Origin: Epinephelus fuscoguttatus
Taxonomy: Eukaryota > Chordata > Actinopteri > Perciformes > Serranidae
Assembly: GCF_011397635.1 (NCBI RefSeq)
Contig: NC_064770.1
Coordinates: forward strand, 20,615,707-20,679,706
Length of the DNA stretch: 64,000 nt
Direction: 5' to 3'
Below, in pieces: positions 1 to 14,400 of the stretch; the stretch's first letter is position 1, and the number at the start of each line of letters is the position of its first letter. The notes under the pieces were generated by a model. That model did no database searches, was not told where the DNA came from, and saw only the letters and a program-made list of their open reading frames with translations. The translations under genes were made by a program, and so were the position numbers.

Positions 1-153
1 CATTTAAGTCACTGTAACTCAATTTTGAAGCATTCCTGTAAAAGCTCCCTCTATATAGGTTATTATCTTCCTCAAAAAGTGGTATCCAACTGCATTTCCC
101 TGGCTACACGGGATCATGCACATACACAGGTGGTTTTTTTTTTTTTTTTAAGG

Positions 154-314
154 CTAAGTAGGGAGTCTCCAGGGATCTGTACGGAGAGTGTTGTTGTTCG
201 GTGAAAGCTGTTTGCTCCACTGCTGCTGTGTACTGGCCACTGCAGCAGATGCAGCACTGCTGGTGCTGCTGGGATGATTATCACTGTTGTATGCTTGAAA
301 AGGTGTGCATGCAT
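154..314 (-). other. Possible terminal exon of an unidentified gene
   Basis: On the minus strand an AG acceptor just before 314 opens a frame of about 53 residues that ends at a stop at 154-156. The peptide is rich in Ser, Ala, Gln and Asn, with runs such as STSSAASAAVASTQQQ, and ends DPWRLPT. This resembles the low-complexity tail of a transcription or RNA-binding protein, but I do not recognise it. The polypyrimidine tract before the acceptor is weak and no neighbouring exon is visible. It may be a chance open frame. Confidence 0.2.
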
Positions 315-3300
315 CTGTGACATTTTCTAAACTAATTAGTGTGGACATTGTGTGAACATGTGCAGTAGAGTCTGGTGTTATGAGAATTTGGATGTTGGTT
401 TGTAAAGTTGTAGTATAGCAATATCTAGTTTTGTAAATACTGGTAGAGTTGTACTTTGGAAGCAGTGAGAGTGGTTGTTTAAAGATAAAGATGAAAGACA
501 CAGCACAGGAAGAAAGCTGTGGACAGTGACGGTTCCTTTCAAGGGGATTTCCTTTCTATTTGTTTTTAGCTAGTGTTGTGCCTTATGCTGTACTTTTCCC
601 TTTTTCCACGAGGCATAATCTGATGTTTACAGGCTCAAAATAGTCAGTTTGTTGCCCTTTTTCCAAAAAGACATTATTCCTACCGAGCTGTTAACATGGC
701 TAATAAAAAACATTAGCCATGCAGCCATGCATACTCCAATTAACGTGCTCTAACATGTCGTTTATCATGTAAAAATATAGAGAATTGGAACAGCTAAAGC
801 AGCTTGTCATTTTGCTTCTTTGCGTGAAAATATATATATTTTCAGAGTTACCTACCAATGACGGACTTCTTGTTCCATGCAAACACAGCCTCCCTCTTTC
901 CTTCCTTCAGCCACCCTCTTGAAAGGGTCAGCGTTGTGATATTTGTGCTTATCCAAAAACCTGTTGATATCCAAGTCTTTTGTAGTGTGCAAAAATAGCC
1001 GCAATTTTCCAACTGACCAAAAACATGGGCACTTCTGCATGCATTTCCTCACCATCCTTGTGAACTGTTGGCGAGTTGGTTTGTGTACAACGTCCATGAC
1101 AACCCACAGCGCCGCATGTAAACAGATAAGAGGCCATGTGTTGCGAACTGCAGTAAAAACCCCAACCCAGACACATTTTCTGAATGTGCTGCATACATGT
1201 CTAAATAATGCCCAAATAAACCCAAATAAAACCAGCATATTCCACATGTCTTAATTGGAAAATGCTAAATTTGGAAAAAAGGCCAAATTTGGAATATTTA
1301 AACGGAAAATACATCATGAATCAAATTCAGAATAATAGTGGAATATTAGTGTGCATGTAAGTCTCAGTATGTATTTCAATCACTGGCCATCCATTTATGT
1401 AATTTTCAGTGCTGTTGTATTTATGGTGCATTGGTTTAGTTTTTTTTTTTTTTTTTAAATCTACAGCCTAAAGCATGTCACATGCACCCTCCTTTTGCAC
1501 TGAATGTGATAACATATGGTCCTTCTACCAGGGGTCTGCACGGGACTGTAGACAGAACTGCATACCTGATTGCTCATGAAGGATTTCTGACAATGATCCA
1601 CATGCACTGTCAGATGTGTCATATCACACCAAAAGTCCAACAAGGCATTCAGTGGCAAGAAAACACAAGCATAAAAGACTAAAAATGTGTAGTTAAGTAA
1701 TAATGACTGCATCATCATCACTACAGCACCAGCAATAATGGCTTAATGACACAGTAGGCCTCTTTCATGCATGGTGTTGCGTTAATTTGTTTATGTGCAT
1801 GAATTTGTCTGCTTGTGTGCACCTCAGTGCAGTGATGCTTCCAGGTCAGACCATGCACCGTCTCAGCTGTAAATCCAAACCATTAAACTCTTATTTTTGG
1901 CTGTTACTGTTAATGCTGCATTTGCTGTTTGCTGCTTTGGACTGTGAGCCTTCCAGTCGCTGCTTGGCTGCTCTCTAAGCTTGTCTGTCGCTGACTGGCA
2001 GCGTAGCTACAGTGTGGCAAGCAAAGAAAGTGGGTCATGCTGCAGCAGCATTAGAAGGATGGAGCATCAATGTGGGTCTTGGCCAGTAAACAGCTTTGGA
2101 GCAGCAGCAATCTGCTGCAGCACTGCTGTATATTAAAGCTCCACATATCCATGGCAAACAAGACGATAACATATAGTGCATGTACATCAAAGTATGTTGA
2201 GTCATGCCTGTCGCCGCCAGTCAATATATGTCAAGCAATACACTGTTCATGTAGTTTTAGATACACCACATGTATTACATTTTTGTTGCTGGTAATTGTG
2301 AAATTTGGCTCATGTACAAATCCATGGATGCAGGTTTACTCTAACACATTAAGATCCTGGTACTGACTGGGGTTGCTGCACCAGCATCAGTAAGAGAATG
2401 CCAGTGGCCTACTCTCTATAAAACTACACAGTCGGCGCTATGATCAAAGTAGGGCAAAACCAGACACATCATAGCTCACCTAACACACATAATATCGCTC
2501 TACAGTAATCATTCTCCTCATCAGATTGTACGCTTATGCTATAGGGTGAAGAAGCTTCAGCTGTCTGTCCCCACTTCTAGACCTTGAAATTCCTTAGTTA
2601 ATAGTTACAGTCAAAAATATTCAGGAAGAACATTTGAGCTGTGTGATGGAAATGTTGGTACATTGACTTGGTTAATGCAACAGATAGATAAGTACTGATG
2701 ATTTGTAAAGCAGTAAGCAGGAGTTTTTTGTTCAGAAAAAGTCAGAAATCTACTTGCTCAAAGGCAGTTTTTCCTTGCCCCATTAGAAATTGTTGTATTT
2801 AATAGCGGTTATCAATTAATAACAAAGACTGAAGTTAATTGTCATGTTTAAATTTATTTAAGTAAATGAGTCAGAACAAGGACACAGTGTGTCATGGATG
2901 CGAAGCTACAAACATTCTTGTATACTAAAAATGCAAAAATGCTATGACACTCCTCCTTCTCCTCAGAGACATACTCTAACACCACACAACTAAACTCCTG
3001 TTTCCCGGGGTATTGAAATGCTTGCTTGCGTTTCTGCTAAAAAACTTTGTCTTTACCCACCGCCATTTTCTCACTAGTGCCTGATTGCTGCACATGTGCA
3101 ACTCTCAACAAAAATGAGAAGGAAGCAAGATGGCTCACTCTTTTGCTACTTCCATCACCAGCTCTGGAAAAAAACTACATATTTAATTCTTTTTTACCAC
3201 TTGAGTTGCTAGACTTACTTGCCTGATGTGGCATTTTACTAGCCCCGGTCCTTATTGTTGAACCCTGGTAAGTCAATAGCACTGCTTCTGCAACCTAAGC

Positions 3301-6213
3301 ACCAGTATCTTTACAGGCTAGTGTTATCACGAAAAGGAAAGCTTTGTAGTGGCACATCCTTAGGGCTCAGCGATGGAGCTTCCGGCTGCCTCCATCCCCT
3401 ACTTGCGGAGTGTGTGCGTGTGTGTATGTGCCCTACTGGTAACTGTCCTTCTGGTGGTGGCCCAGCCCAGATTAGAGATAATCTGCCATGCAGACTGAAC
3501 GTCATCATCCACGATTGGATGACACGCCAGAGATGACCACTTACTCACCATGCATCTAACATGTCTTACAACATCCAAGTCATTTCTTACATTTCCTGTT
3601 GGCTGAGACAGCAGTATAATTATAGTTTTCCATTTCTGAAGTACTGATATTGATAACACTAGATATGTGTTAAAGCATTTGTTCCCACAGTGACAAAGTA
3701 AGTCATGTAGCCATAATGCAGCTAACCCTCTTCCCGGTCCCCTGTTGGTTTTGGATAGGCACTGACACTTTGTCTTAAATCATACTGCTGTGTTGGCAGG
3801 TTTCTGGTCAAGTGAGCATAAGTCAGGAGCTTAGTTGAAAACAGAAGTGGCAGACTATCAGAAACGCTAACCATCATCTTACACCATTTGTTTCGCTTTG
3901 GGCCTTCGCTGATGAGAACTTCATGTGGAGTTGTAATTAAATGTATCTACTGTATGTTAAATGTGTTTGGTGTAAAGCTGTTCTAGACTGGATTTCTTTG
4001 CAAAAGCATACAGTTCTGATACATATCAGTGTTCATATAACCGTGAGCTTTGAGAGCACCTCCTGTCTAAATCCCCAGCTGGGCCCCAGACCTGCCTGAT
4101 CCCCATGTTTGTCTCCCCCTCAGTACGCACCAGGCAGGGGTGGGGGGTGGGGTTAAGTCATATTTCAGACGTAATCAGATTTTGCCCTCATCATAATCTC
4201 ACTTAATGATCCACAAGATGCCTTTGCCTTCTTTGTTTGACTCAGTTGTTGACGCGGTTATGCAAGCAGATTTGCCAAATAGAGCCATAAAGATTTTGAG
4301 TTGATGGGGTTAATTGATGGGTATTAATTTTTCCCCTCTCTCTGTTACATCAGTTTGAGGGGTGCTAACTGTTTGCTGGCCGGATGTTTCCGAGCAGAGA
4401 GCCGGTGCTAAGCCAGGGGCACGGAGCGGAGCTGTGGTCAGGCTTGTGTTGAGATGCATTGTGGGTCAGCTGGTTGGTTGTTATGGTGATCTGGCAGGCT
4501 CTGTGCTGGGTGTACATGAGTTGCTCCTCTCTCCCCTCTCATTAGGGAGACTTGTGATTTAGCTTAGCGAGCTCTCCTGGGTCTGCGATGGGAAATCCAC
4601 TAGCAACCCCCCTTCTTCCCCTTTCATTCTGCACTTTTTATCATGAATCACTCTCTGCTCTCTCCTCCTGAATAACTACTGTACAGCGTGACAACAGGGT
4701 TGGCCACTTTCACTAGGTCTGTCATTCTTTCTTGTTGATTTCCTCTTTTCCTCTCCGTCATCCTGTCTCCTTTCACACTCTTAACAGTAGCTCCAACCCA
4801 TGATTACACTTTGTGGCTCAATGCAAAAGTATGTGACTACCTTAAATCACTCTGAGTGTTTAAAACAGCTACTGACACGATTTAGCAGCTGTCTGGGTTT
4901 TGTTTTGTTTTTGTTTTGTTTTTAGGCCTCAAAGATCTGTGAACATAAATGGTTATCTATTTTACATTATTTGAGTATTTTTTCAGTATTGATATGCAAC
5001 ATTGACATACACTCAATGGTGGCTTTATGCTGATAAATCTAATGCAATTCAGTAACAGCCCAGCCATAATTTCTACCTTTACAGACATAATAATGTTTAG
5101 TTTGAACACTGTCACAGAGGTGAAAGTTATAGGGCTGTACCAAACCCAGAATTAAGTCAGCTGAATTGCATTTAAATATTCAACTATTTGTTCCTTTTTT
5201 CCCAGTTTGAGAGTTTGAATGGGTTCGGCAGGACATTCAGGGTGGATGCAATGTTCATGTAATATGATCAACAAGCCAAGTTTGCCCACTGAGCTACTGC
5301 GTGCAAGACACTAGATACTGAGCAAAAGCTGGAGACTACATTGTATTAAGTTGCTGCGAGCTGTAAACTCACATTTTCTAAGCAGAGGGCAGAAGATAAT
5401 GATATCTCAAAGCCTGAGTGGGCAAAGCCTCTCTTTCTCAGAGCAGCTTCTGCCGTCTCAATCAGACTTACCCTGGGTCTGGGTCTGCAGCTGCCTGTAC
5501 TAAGATGTAGTGTGAAAGTGGGGTGCCTTTGCTCAGCAGTTAAGTCTGTGGACTGAAATGTCCCGAGAAGTACACTTCACACTGAATGACACACAAAAAA
5601 ACGACTGCTCGACTTCAGTCTCAGTCAACTGTGGGGTCTCCACCTAATTATTCGAACTTTTGACCTTCGAGGGTCGGAGGTAATCAGTAGTTTTACGTGT
5701 TTTTTGTACTTTTTATTGAGGCTGTAGTTGAACATGACTGCATTACGTTGAGAAGAAGTGTTTCTATTGTATTAGAAATGATTTTAATATAATGCAATCC
5801 AGTACAACACCGCCACTAACAAGACCTCAGTTATAAGTATATCGTTGACCACTTTATTTATTTATTTTTAAAGTGGTTAGGTTACTTTGTAAAGGCAGAA
5901 TATGCTGCAGAGCTGTTGCATTAAATTGTGTACATGTACCTAAAAAAGCGGCCAGGAAATGTCAATATGTGGCAAATGCATGCAAAAAAAAAACTTAAAA
6001 AAAAATCAAATAGATATTGAATACAAAGAGATGTGTTTTGTCTGTTTGCATCAGACAAAACAGTAACTTAGATTTAGTCAGAATTGTTATTTTGGACTGT
6101 AGAGTTCTGTAAAATTATACAATACATACATAAAATCAATTTAAGTTATTATATGATCTCATGAAAGTTGTACCTAGCCCTGCTGTGTTTTCATTACTAA
6201 TACTGCTCTGAAT

Positions 6214-6543
6214 TAGGGCTGGGCAAAATACCGATGTTACATCAATATGGTGATATGAGACTAGATATCATCTTAGATTTTGGATATTGTAACATCAACA
6301 GTGTTGTCTTTTCCTGGTTTTAGAGGCTGCATTACAGTAAAAGGATGTAATTTTCTGGACTTTTTGAACTGTTGTATTTTACAAGTTTACCCACTAGTCA
6401 TTATTTCCACATTACTGAAGATTATTTATTAAAAACTCTCAAGCGCCATTATTCAACCCTACAGTGTCATCACAATATTGATATTGAGGTATTTGGTCAA
6501 AAATATATAAGATATTTGATTCTCTCCATATCACCCAGCCCTA
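6214..6543. mobile_element. hAT-type MITE with 8-bp target duplication
   Basis: The element begins TAGGGCTGGGCA and ends with the inverted counterpart CCCAGCCCTA. It is flanked by CTCTGAAT on the left and CTCTGAGC on the right, an imperfect 8-bp duplication as expected for hAT transposition. It has no coding capacity. Elements with TAGGGCTGGG ends are common in fish genomes. It lies in the presumed upstream intron of camsap3. Confidence 0.75.
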
Positions 6544-8404
6544 CTCTGAGCCAGTCAGATTATGGCTAACTCTGAGAGGCCCTAGTCCTTACAGTGGGCC
6601 TTTTGTCCCCTACTGTACTGCAAACATTTCCACTTAACAGATAAGTCATGTCACAGACACACAAGCAGCAGCCCTAGTCTTGGCAACAGCGTTGGAAGGG
6701 CAGGCCAGTCGGGGCCAAAAGGCTCCCGGTGACTGACTGCAGCACATCCACAGAGCTCGGCCCAATGCTATCTGACAAGCCTTTGCTGGCATAGCCCGCC
6801 CTGCCCGCCCCAGCACTGGGTCTGCCCAGGTCAGCACTTTACATCAGGGTTGAGTAGGCAGACATGCAGACAGGGCTCATGCACGCAGCTGGACTGCCAC
6901 CAGCCCCCATCTGGGGCAACGTAAGAGGTTAGAGGAAAAATGTCTGGCCTCTGAAGTGGAATTTGTAAGTAGTTAAAGGGAACAGGCACTGATTTGCACA
7001 GATTAGGCTCAAAACTGAAGGTTGGCGATTGAAGGAGTGGCCCCATGACAGGAATGTGTTGTTTGTGACCTGCTTGTCTTCTCTGTTGGCCAGAACTGAT
7101 AATTATAACAAGGAGCTTGTTGGCATTGGCCAATAGTGAGGAGAGAGGGGCCCCAGTTCTGCTGTTGGATGGCAACTAAAAGTGGTACAGGAGACAAAAA
7201 TAGAAGGATCATACATTAAATATAATGACTATATACAGGGGAAGATTTGATTATAGAATAACCTCACAGACTAATTATTTTCCCCTCTGGGCTTCCTAGC
7301 CCTGCAGACTTTGTTAATGAGCTATGATCCCGCTGAGACTTTCAAAAACCAGAAATGACGTTGTTTACTAGCTACTGTGATAATCTGAATAATGGTGAAA
7401 AATTGGAGTGCTTGATCGTGAATGAATCCCAAGACTTAATTTATTTGCCAGTTGTCTGTATGAATTAAATGCACTTAATATGGAGGTTAGACATGTAAAG
7501 TACTGTTGGTTGTTTTCCCGTGGCACAAACCGAACACAGCTTCTAATGAGGTAACAGGTTTATAGAGTTAAAGCGCTCGCTCTAACTGAGCTGATAATGT
7601 TGGGGGTGCATTTTAATGGGCTCTCGCCTTTTAGAAAAAGCTCTTAAATGGTCTCTCAAGTACACTTATGTCTGTTGGATATACATGCTTAGGAATTTCA
7701 ACTATGTGGATTAACAGATTTATTGTTTTGATTGTATTTGTGTGAGAAAAAAAAAAAAACATGTTGATTAGATTTTCTATCCATCGTATTGTCTGAGGAA
7801 AACACAATAATACACCAAAACTGCAGTAGCTCCATGAAGCACCTGTCTTCTCACAGAGAAAGCTGTTCATTGTTGTGCTTCCTGGTGATCTAGTTACAGC
7901 ACCTCATTTTATGCTGTAGTCTTTTGCACATGAGTCATACAGCAATATTTCACTGCACCAAAGGGAAGCGAAGCTTGCTGACGAGAAAGCAAATAAAGGT
8001 AAAGCAGCTGAGGAATGACAGTCCTGGGACACACACGTTATCATACTTCAGGCCCATTGCTTATTTAATGATTTAATGATTGTACAAACAGAGGTCCAAA
8101 GTTCACCCACGTCTACTAATGTGTGTGTTTGCCCACTGAAAACTCTTGTCAGTGTTTCTGCTGACTCACAGCTGGCTTCTGGTGACCTCTAGAGGAATCT
8201 GCTGGTAGAAAATGGAAGCGCTGCAGCAGTTGGAGGTGATCTCCGCTCTATAGGGAGCCGTGCCCTGTTAGAGCACTAAAATGTCAGCGTCCAGCATTAT
8301 TGTGTTAGCTGTGATTGAGTGATGCTGTCTGGGCTCTCTGGTCTTTGCCGTAAATGGTCCTGCATCTGACAGTTCCTCTTCCTTCTCCCATGTGATTGGT
8401 GCAG

Positions 8405-11400
8405 AGCGCTCACCTGGCAGTGATAGATGCCCTGATGGCCGTGGGAGCCATGGAGACGGTGACTGCGGTGAAGACATGTGGTTCTGCTGAGCTCCTGGGA
8501 GGAGTCTCCAGCTGGGAGGATGCTCTCCTTCATTGGGTTAATGGGGTAAGGAGCAAGCCAGAGAGAAACGATGCATGTTTAAAGCACACATACTTGTTCA
8601 GACTTTTATCTTACTCTCTATCTTTTATCAAAGATCTGTGTTGTAGATGTCTGTTTAGCTACAGAAATATAGATGCTGTAGTAAGTGAGGAAAGTTTATT
8701 TAAGTCAGTAATAAAATTGTTAAAAAATAAGAGCAAAAGAAACTGTAAAAAGAACCAAAGCATAAGCAACACCAACCTTAAATACAAATGCTAGACAACA
8801 TGAGGTGAGACAAAGGCCAGTTTGAATTAGTCATTAGTCTTTAGCTGCTTTTTGGAAACATTAACAGAGACTGCAGAGTGTATGTCTACAAGAAGAGTGT
8901 TCCACAGTGTCAGAGCCACCACGTCAAAGTCACAGTCACCTTTGGTTTTAAATTGAAGGTGAGGTACGACCAGTAAGCCTTGGCCCTGTTTTGGAAAGCG
9001 GGTTGTACAAACTAAGACTAATCCTGAATTCTAAGTTAATGAACCACAAGATGCTAATTCAGAGTTGTTGGTTACAGAGCAGCTGATCGCTTTGTTCAGT
9101 CAACTTTAAGTATGTTCACTTTGAGTAATGCTCCTCAGTGTTTTATTCAGTGTTGTCCATCAATTGATCATTCAGGCTACAGCCCACATTACATTTTAAA
9201 TACAGTTGTTCAGATTTAATCTGATGGGGATAAAACACAGGGGGCAGCAACTGAAGATGGAAAATATAGTTGACTATAAAAAAAAGGATCAAATACGAGA
9301 CAAGTTGTGAAGTTCACAATCTGATTGAGTGATAATGTGGTTGCTGATTTGCACTTGAAAAGGTGTAGTTGAAATAAAGTAGACATCTGTTTGGATCTTT
9401 GGCTCCACAGAATTCAGTGGCTTTATTTCAGCTACTACTAATGTAGTACATTTAAAAATTGTCACTGAAATCCTGTTAAAATACGAAGCCTATTTAAAAA
9501 GAATAAGATAATTATTCATTGATCTTATGTGTGTAAAGCTTGATACTGATTTTTACAATTCAAACTGAGGTTGCACATTATGCGCAATAATGTGTAGGTC
9601 TGTGATCTATGTGTGTTAACCATTTTGTTCTCTCGGCATGCTCCCAGTTAAACCAGAAGTTAAGAGAGCGTACTGAAGGAGCCCAGAGTGACACATCTCA
9701 GGCCATCACAGAACCCCAACCTGTTCAACCGTCTGTGAGTATCACATTACACATCCAGCATATTTCTATTCTATCTCTTGTCACATATCATTTTGTCCGG
9801 ACACATGTGATAATCTGTGCAGGATTATGCACTCAGTGCTATAAAAAAAAGCGCCCAAAATGCTGTGTTTTAAGCTCATATTGTTGGTTTTGCTGCACTT
9901 GTAGGCTTTTACCCACCCATACTCTACAAGCACCGCCAGTGTTGGTTGACACAGTAAAACTGGAAGGGTAGCGTCATTGCTTTGTCAACAAGGTTGTCTT
10001 GTCATTTCAAGAGAGTACCGTCATCACAAAACCCTTTCTCTAGTTTGTCTAGTTCTTCCACTGCAGGCTTAATACCTCTCCTTGTGCTCCTGTTTTCCAT
10101 TTCCTTGTCTTTCTCTATTTCCTGTCCCTCCTCCTTTCCGACAGTGTCCCACTCGCTGGTACTGGAAACTTGTTCCTGTAAGTTCCCTCCTTTCCTCTGC
10201 TCCCTCCCCCTGCCCCTCCATCCCTCCAGTGTCTTCATCAAATTTATCAGCAGTTATCTGATGGTCAGGTGTGTTTTGATTTCGCCGTATGCTGGTGTGA
10301 GAATGCTAATGTGCATCACATCCTAATCTGCATTAAAGTGCACGTCACAGCATAAATGTCAACAGGGCGGGGCAGGACCGGGGCACTGTGTTTGTTGACA
10401 AACGAGTGGTGCATGAATCACAATCTGTACTCAAACAGGCCTTGAAACTGCCATGTTCGACCGGTTCCTCTGGTCCTCTGTGCCACTGAGGTGTGTGTTT
10501 GTGTGTGAATGGCTGTGGGGGTTAACAGAGACAAGCTTTAGTCAGATGGTCCCTGCAGACAGTGAGCTGTTTGTATAGACACAGTAACTGTACCTGAAAC
10601 AATTTTTTCTCTCTTGCCTCCTGAGACTCACTTGTCCCACTTTTTCCTGACAAAACCTTCCTTCTCTTTGTGCTCTGATTGAGTCACTCACTCTGCATCT
10701 GCCATTTCTTCACCAGCACTCTCTTGTACACATTAGCATGGCCTTTATTTGTTCTCTTCTCTTACACTCATACTGGAAATCTTTTTATAATCTTTCTATT
10801 ATGTGTCAGAGTGCATATAGACTTCAGAGTCTCCACTCATGTTTGGAAAACCCTGACTTTGTTGATGGTTTTAATATTAACCAATCCATCGAATACTTTG
10901 TATACAACCCCGATTCCAAAAAATGGTTAGACGCCATGTTAAACATTCATAAAAACAGAATGCAGTGATCTGCAAATCATTTTGGACATACAGTGGAGGA
11001 AAATTCTTTTCATTAAACATATTTCCAGTGCAGCTATTCACATGAAATTTAGACCAGACATTGGTGTCAACTCAAAAAAAACTACACAGATAAAATGATG
11101 ATGGGAAAAAAGTTCTGAACATGCTACAAAAATCAATTTAATCTTGGAGAAGCCTTTGTTTGTAATGCAAGCTCCAAGATGCTTCCTGTATAAAGAAACT
11201 AATCTCTCATGGTGTTCAGATGGGATTTTCACCCATTATGCCACACAGGAAGTCTTTAAGTCTTAAAGATTTTGCTGGGCCCTCCTTTGAATCTTAAGAA
11301 AGAATTTCACTCGTAAAACTTTAACAGTTATTTTCCTCAGCACCCAAATACTGAGTCTTGTTAAAGAAAGTTTTTAGCATGTGTTGCAGGCATCAAACTC

Positions 11401-14400
11401 AGAATTACAGCATATTTACAAAAAACAGTAAAGTTAATCAGTTTGAACATTAAATAAATATTAAATATCTTGTGTTTGTGCTGTTTTTAATTTAATTGAG
11501 GTCAAAAAGGATTTGCAAATAAATGCATTCTGTTTTCATTTACAATATACACAGCGTCCCTTCTTTTTTGGACCTAGGGTTGCATAAACATTAACAAAAA
11601 GACCAAAGGTCACATTTCAGTATTTGACTGTCCTGTTTGTTTGTTTGTTTTGTTCAGCTCCGCTACAGGAAGGATAAAATACAGTCCAAACACACGCCTA
11701 TTTTTCCAGTGGTGAATGAAGTCAAAGACCTGTCCACTGGTTGTGCTGTTGCTGCAGTCATACATTATTATTGCCCTGGCCTGCTAAGACTTGAAGGTAC
11801 CAACAGATGTTGTAACCACAAACATGTTTTTAGTTGCTAACGTGTTTACATCAATATAACTCTTTTTTTCCACTTCTCTCTGTAAGATGTTTGTATGAAG
11901 GAGTCCATGTCTGTAGCAGACAGCCTTTACAACCTGCAGTTCATCCATGAATTCTGTGACAGCTGTCTGAAGAGCTGCTGTCACTTGGCGCTGGAGGACA
12001 TGCTCTACACACCACAGGAGCTTCAGGTACCTACATTCACACTCCTGGGGCTGTATTTACAAACATTCTGCGTATACTCTCAGAGAGCTGCTCACTTAGC
12101 ATAAAACCTCCTAGCAAAGAGTCCTAGCTCATGAGTGAATTAGGAAAGTAAGGGAGGGACAAGGAAGTGACAGAAACTTTAACCTTAATGAGGAGGTGTG
12201 ATTGACCCCGTTGCTACGTGTGATGCAGTCATTTAAAAGGTGGGATTGGTTGTCCTTTTGTGAGCCTGCAAGGTGTGGACACCCAGTGGAAACAAAACGA
12301 ACTGCGTCACAATATGAGACTGGGAAAGCCCTGTCATTGTTAGTGTGATCACTTTGCTGATGGAAGGTTGAGACAGACTGAAGTCATCACTGTGGCACTG
12401 TCGCATTTTACAGTTGCCAAATATCTTAGCGTAGTGATCACTTTTATTTCTGGCATTATGGAGTCATTGCGTTAGGTTGGAGATGTATGTGCATCTCTCA
12501 TGACATTGACTACAACTATTATTCTTTAACCATCTGATCTGTAGCGTTTCATGAACTCACAAGCCTTTTTACACACCCAAACAATGCAGGCATAATGCCG
12601 CTCCGGTGTGTGAGTTTTGATGGCATGCCGGCGTCCCGGAATCAAAAGAGGCATGACAGGTGTGACATGTAGCACAATATTGGTCTCTAATGTGACATAT
12701 ATGCATCAGATCGCGTTTTCTAAACAATAACAATGGCATAACATGGCAGTAACGGATGGTAAGGAGCTCCCGGACCTTATTGCCCTTTCAGTTTGCAGAC
12801 ATTTTCTGTCACTGTTCTTTTTTTAATTGGCTGGTAGCTGTTTTTTTTATATCCGTCACATCCATCCTGGTCCCATCCTGCTGGGTGTCCATTTTACACA
12901 GACATCGATTCAGCGCTGTTACTACCTGGGCTGCCAGCTTAATGTGAGACAACTGTGTCCTCACATTCTGTGATTGTACCTTTTATACAGAACGGCGAAG
13001 CAGAACAACAGCGCAACATTCCTGCCTTGAACAGGCAGCATTTTATTCTGCTTAAGAAAATCTTAAGCACCTTAAAATTCCTCTTCCTTCCCCTAACACT
13101 TTTTCATTTTAGGAGGTCTCTTTCTCTTTGTGAATAATTTCTATCTTTACAAGGATATGGTCTTAACTGTAAGGAAAGAGTCTGTCATAATTGTAGAATT
13201 CTTGTAGGATTTCATCACAAGGAGCAACTGTTTGTGCTAGGAACCTTTTGTGAATATGGCCCCTGATCATTACTTGACAGATTGACACATTAAAAAAATA
13301 TTGAGTACTGTATTTTTTCCTTAAAGCCTGATTTTATTTGTCTATGTTCAGGTCAACTTGCTGAGCTTCCTAGCAGAACTGCTCAGCTGGTTTGAAGTAC
13401 GAAGGCCAGAATTTGTTCAGCCAATAGACACATTGGGTAAGTGTCATCAGTTTTGTGGTGCTGTGTAAGGTTGTGTAATTCTACAAGGAAGATCATTACA
13501 TTAAATATCAATCAATACAAAGTCTGACTGGGGTTTGTCTTTTTTCTTAGATGGATCCGCACCAGTAACTCCAAGTAGCTTGAGTGGTAGCAGGTACAGA
13601 AGCTCTCTGAATATGATTTAGCTTTTGTAATAGTCTGGTTTATTGTTTGGTTGAAGCATTTACTCAAACTGAAAGTTTGTGTCTCTGCCTTACAGTACCT
13701 CCCCTTCTATTTTCAAGAAGCCTTTCCTCCCCATCTCCTCTCCTGCGTCAGGTAAGATTAAGACAGTGTCCTGTCATCATTACATCAAGCTTCAGTGTTT
13801 TGTATATGTTTCTGTCATTTTACAATGTGGTTTACCTATTTCCCTCAATCCCTGTGTGTCTTTTAGTTGTGTTTTGTGTTGTATTACAGTCTTTGTTTTC
13901 TTCATTTGATGGAAATGTGAGACTTTTGTACATATTTTTTTCCCCTTTTATTGTTGTATTGCTTGATTTGTGCATCCCTGTGTGGTGTGCATGCCTTTAC
14001 GTGTCTGTGTGTCCCCCATTGTACTCAGGATCTTTGACTCAGTCTACCTCAATGTCTCATATAGAAGGAGTTGGAAAGACATGGAGCAAGAAACCTCTCA
14101 GGTAGGACCCCTAAAAACAGTGCCATTTAAACACTTTCTTTTTTAAGTATTTTTATTGTTCTTACATTTGCTTATTTTTCTTCTCAGCCGCCCCTTGTCA
14201 GCAGTATCCTTCAGCATTCCTTTTGGCCTGGACAGTGATGTGGACATTGTGATGGGCAACCCTGTGATAACCCGCTCTGTGAGCTCAGACCAACTCAACC
14301 CAGCAGGCCAAAACATGACCCGGGTACCCTACACCCCTCCTGAAGACCTCAGCCATTTGCTGAGCAAACCTCCTGGTCCCAATGGTCCACAGAGAGCTTC

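Larger units (their letters stand above)
1..8404. other. Presumed camsap3 upstream intron, no recognised exon
   Basis: No open frame here reads like the N-terminal part of a CAMSAP protein, yet the first camsap3 exon at 8405 starts in the middle of the calponin-homology domain. The stretch is therefore most simply a long intron of camsap3, with the earlier exons left of the window. It is AT-rich and full of stop codons. It contains one clear hAT-type MITE (6214-6543), a possible antisense exon near the left edge, and two GC-richer patches (about 4360-4620 and 6650-6950) of unknown role. This is inference from gene structure; an assembly gap or a separate non-coding transcript is not excluded. 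Confidence 0.5.
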
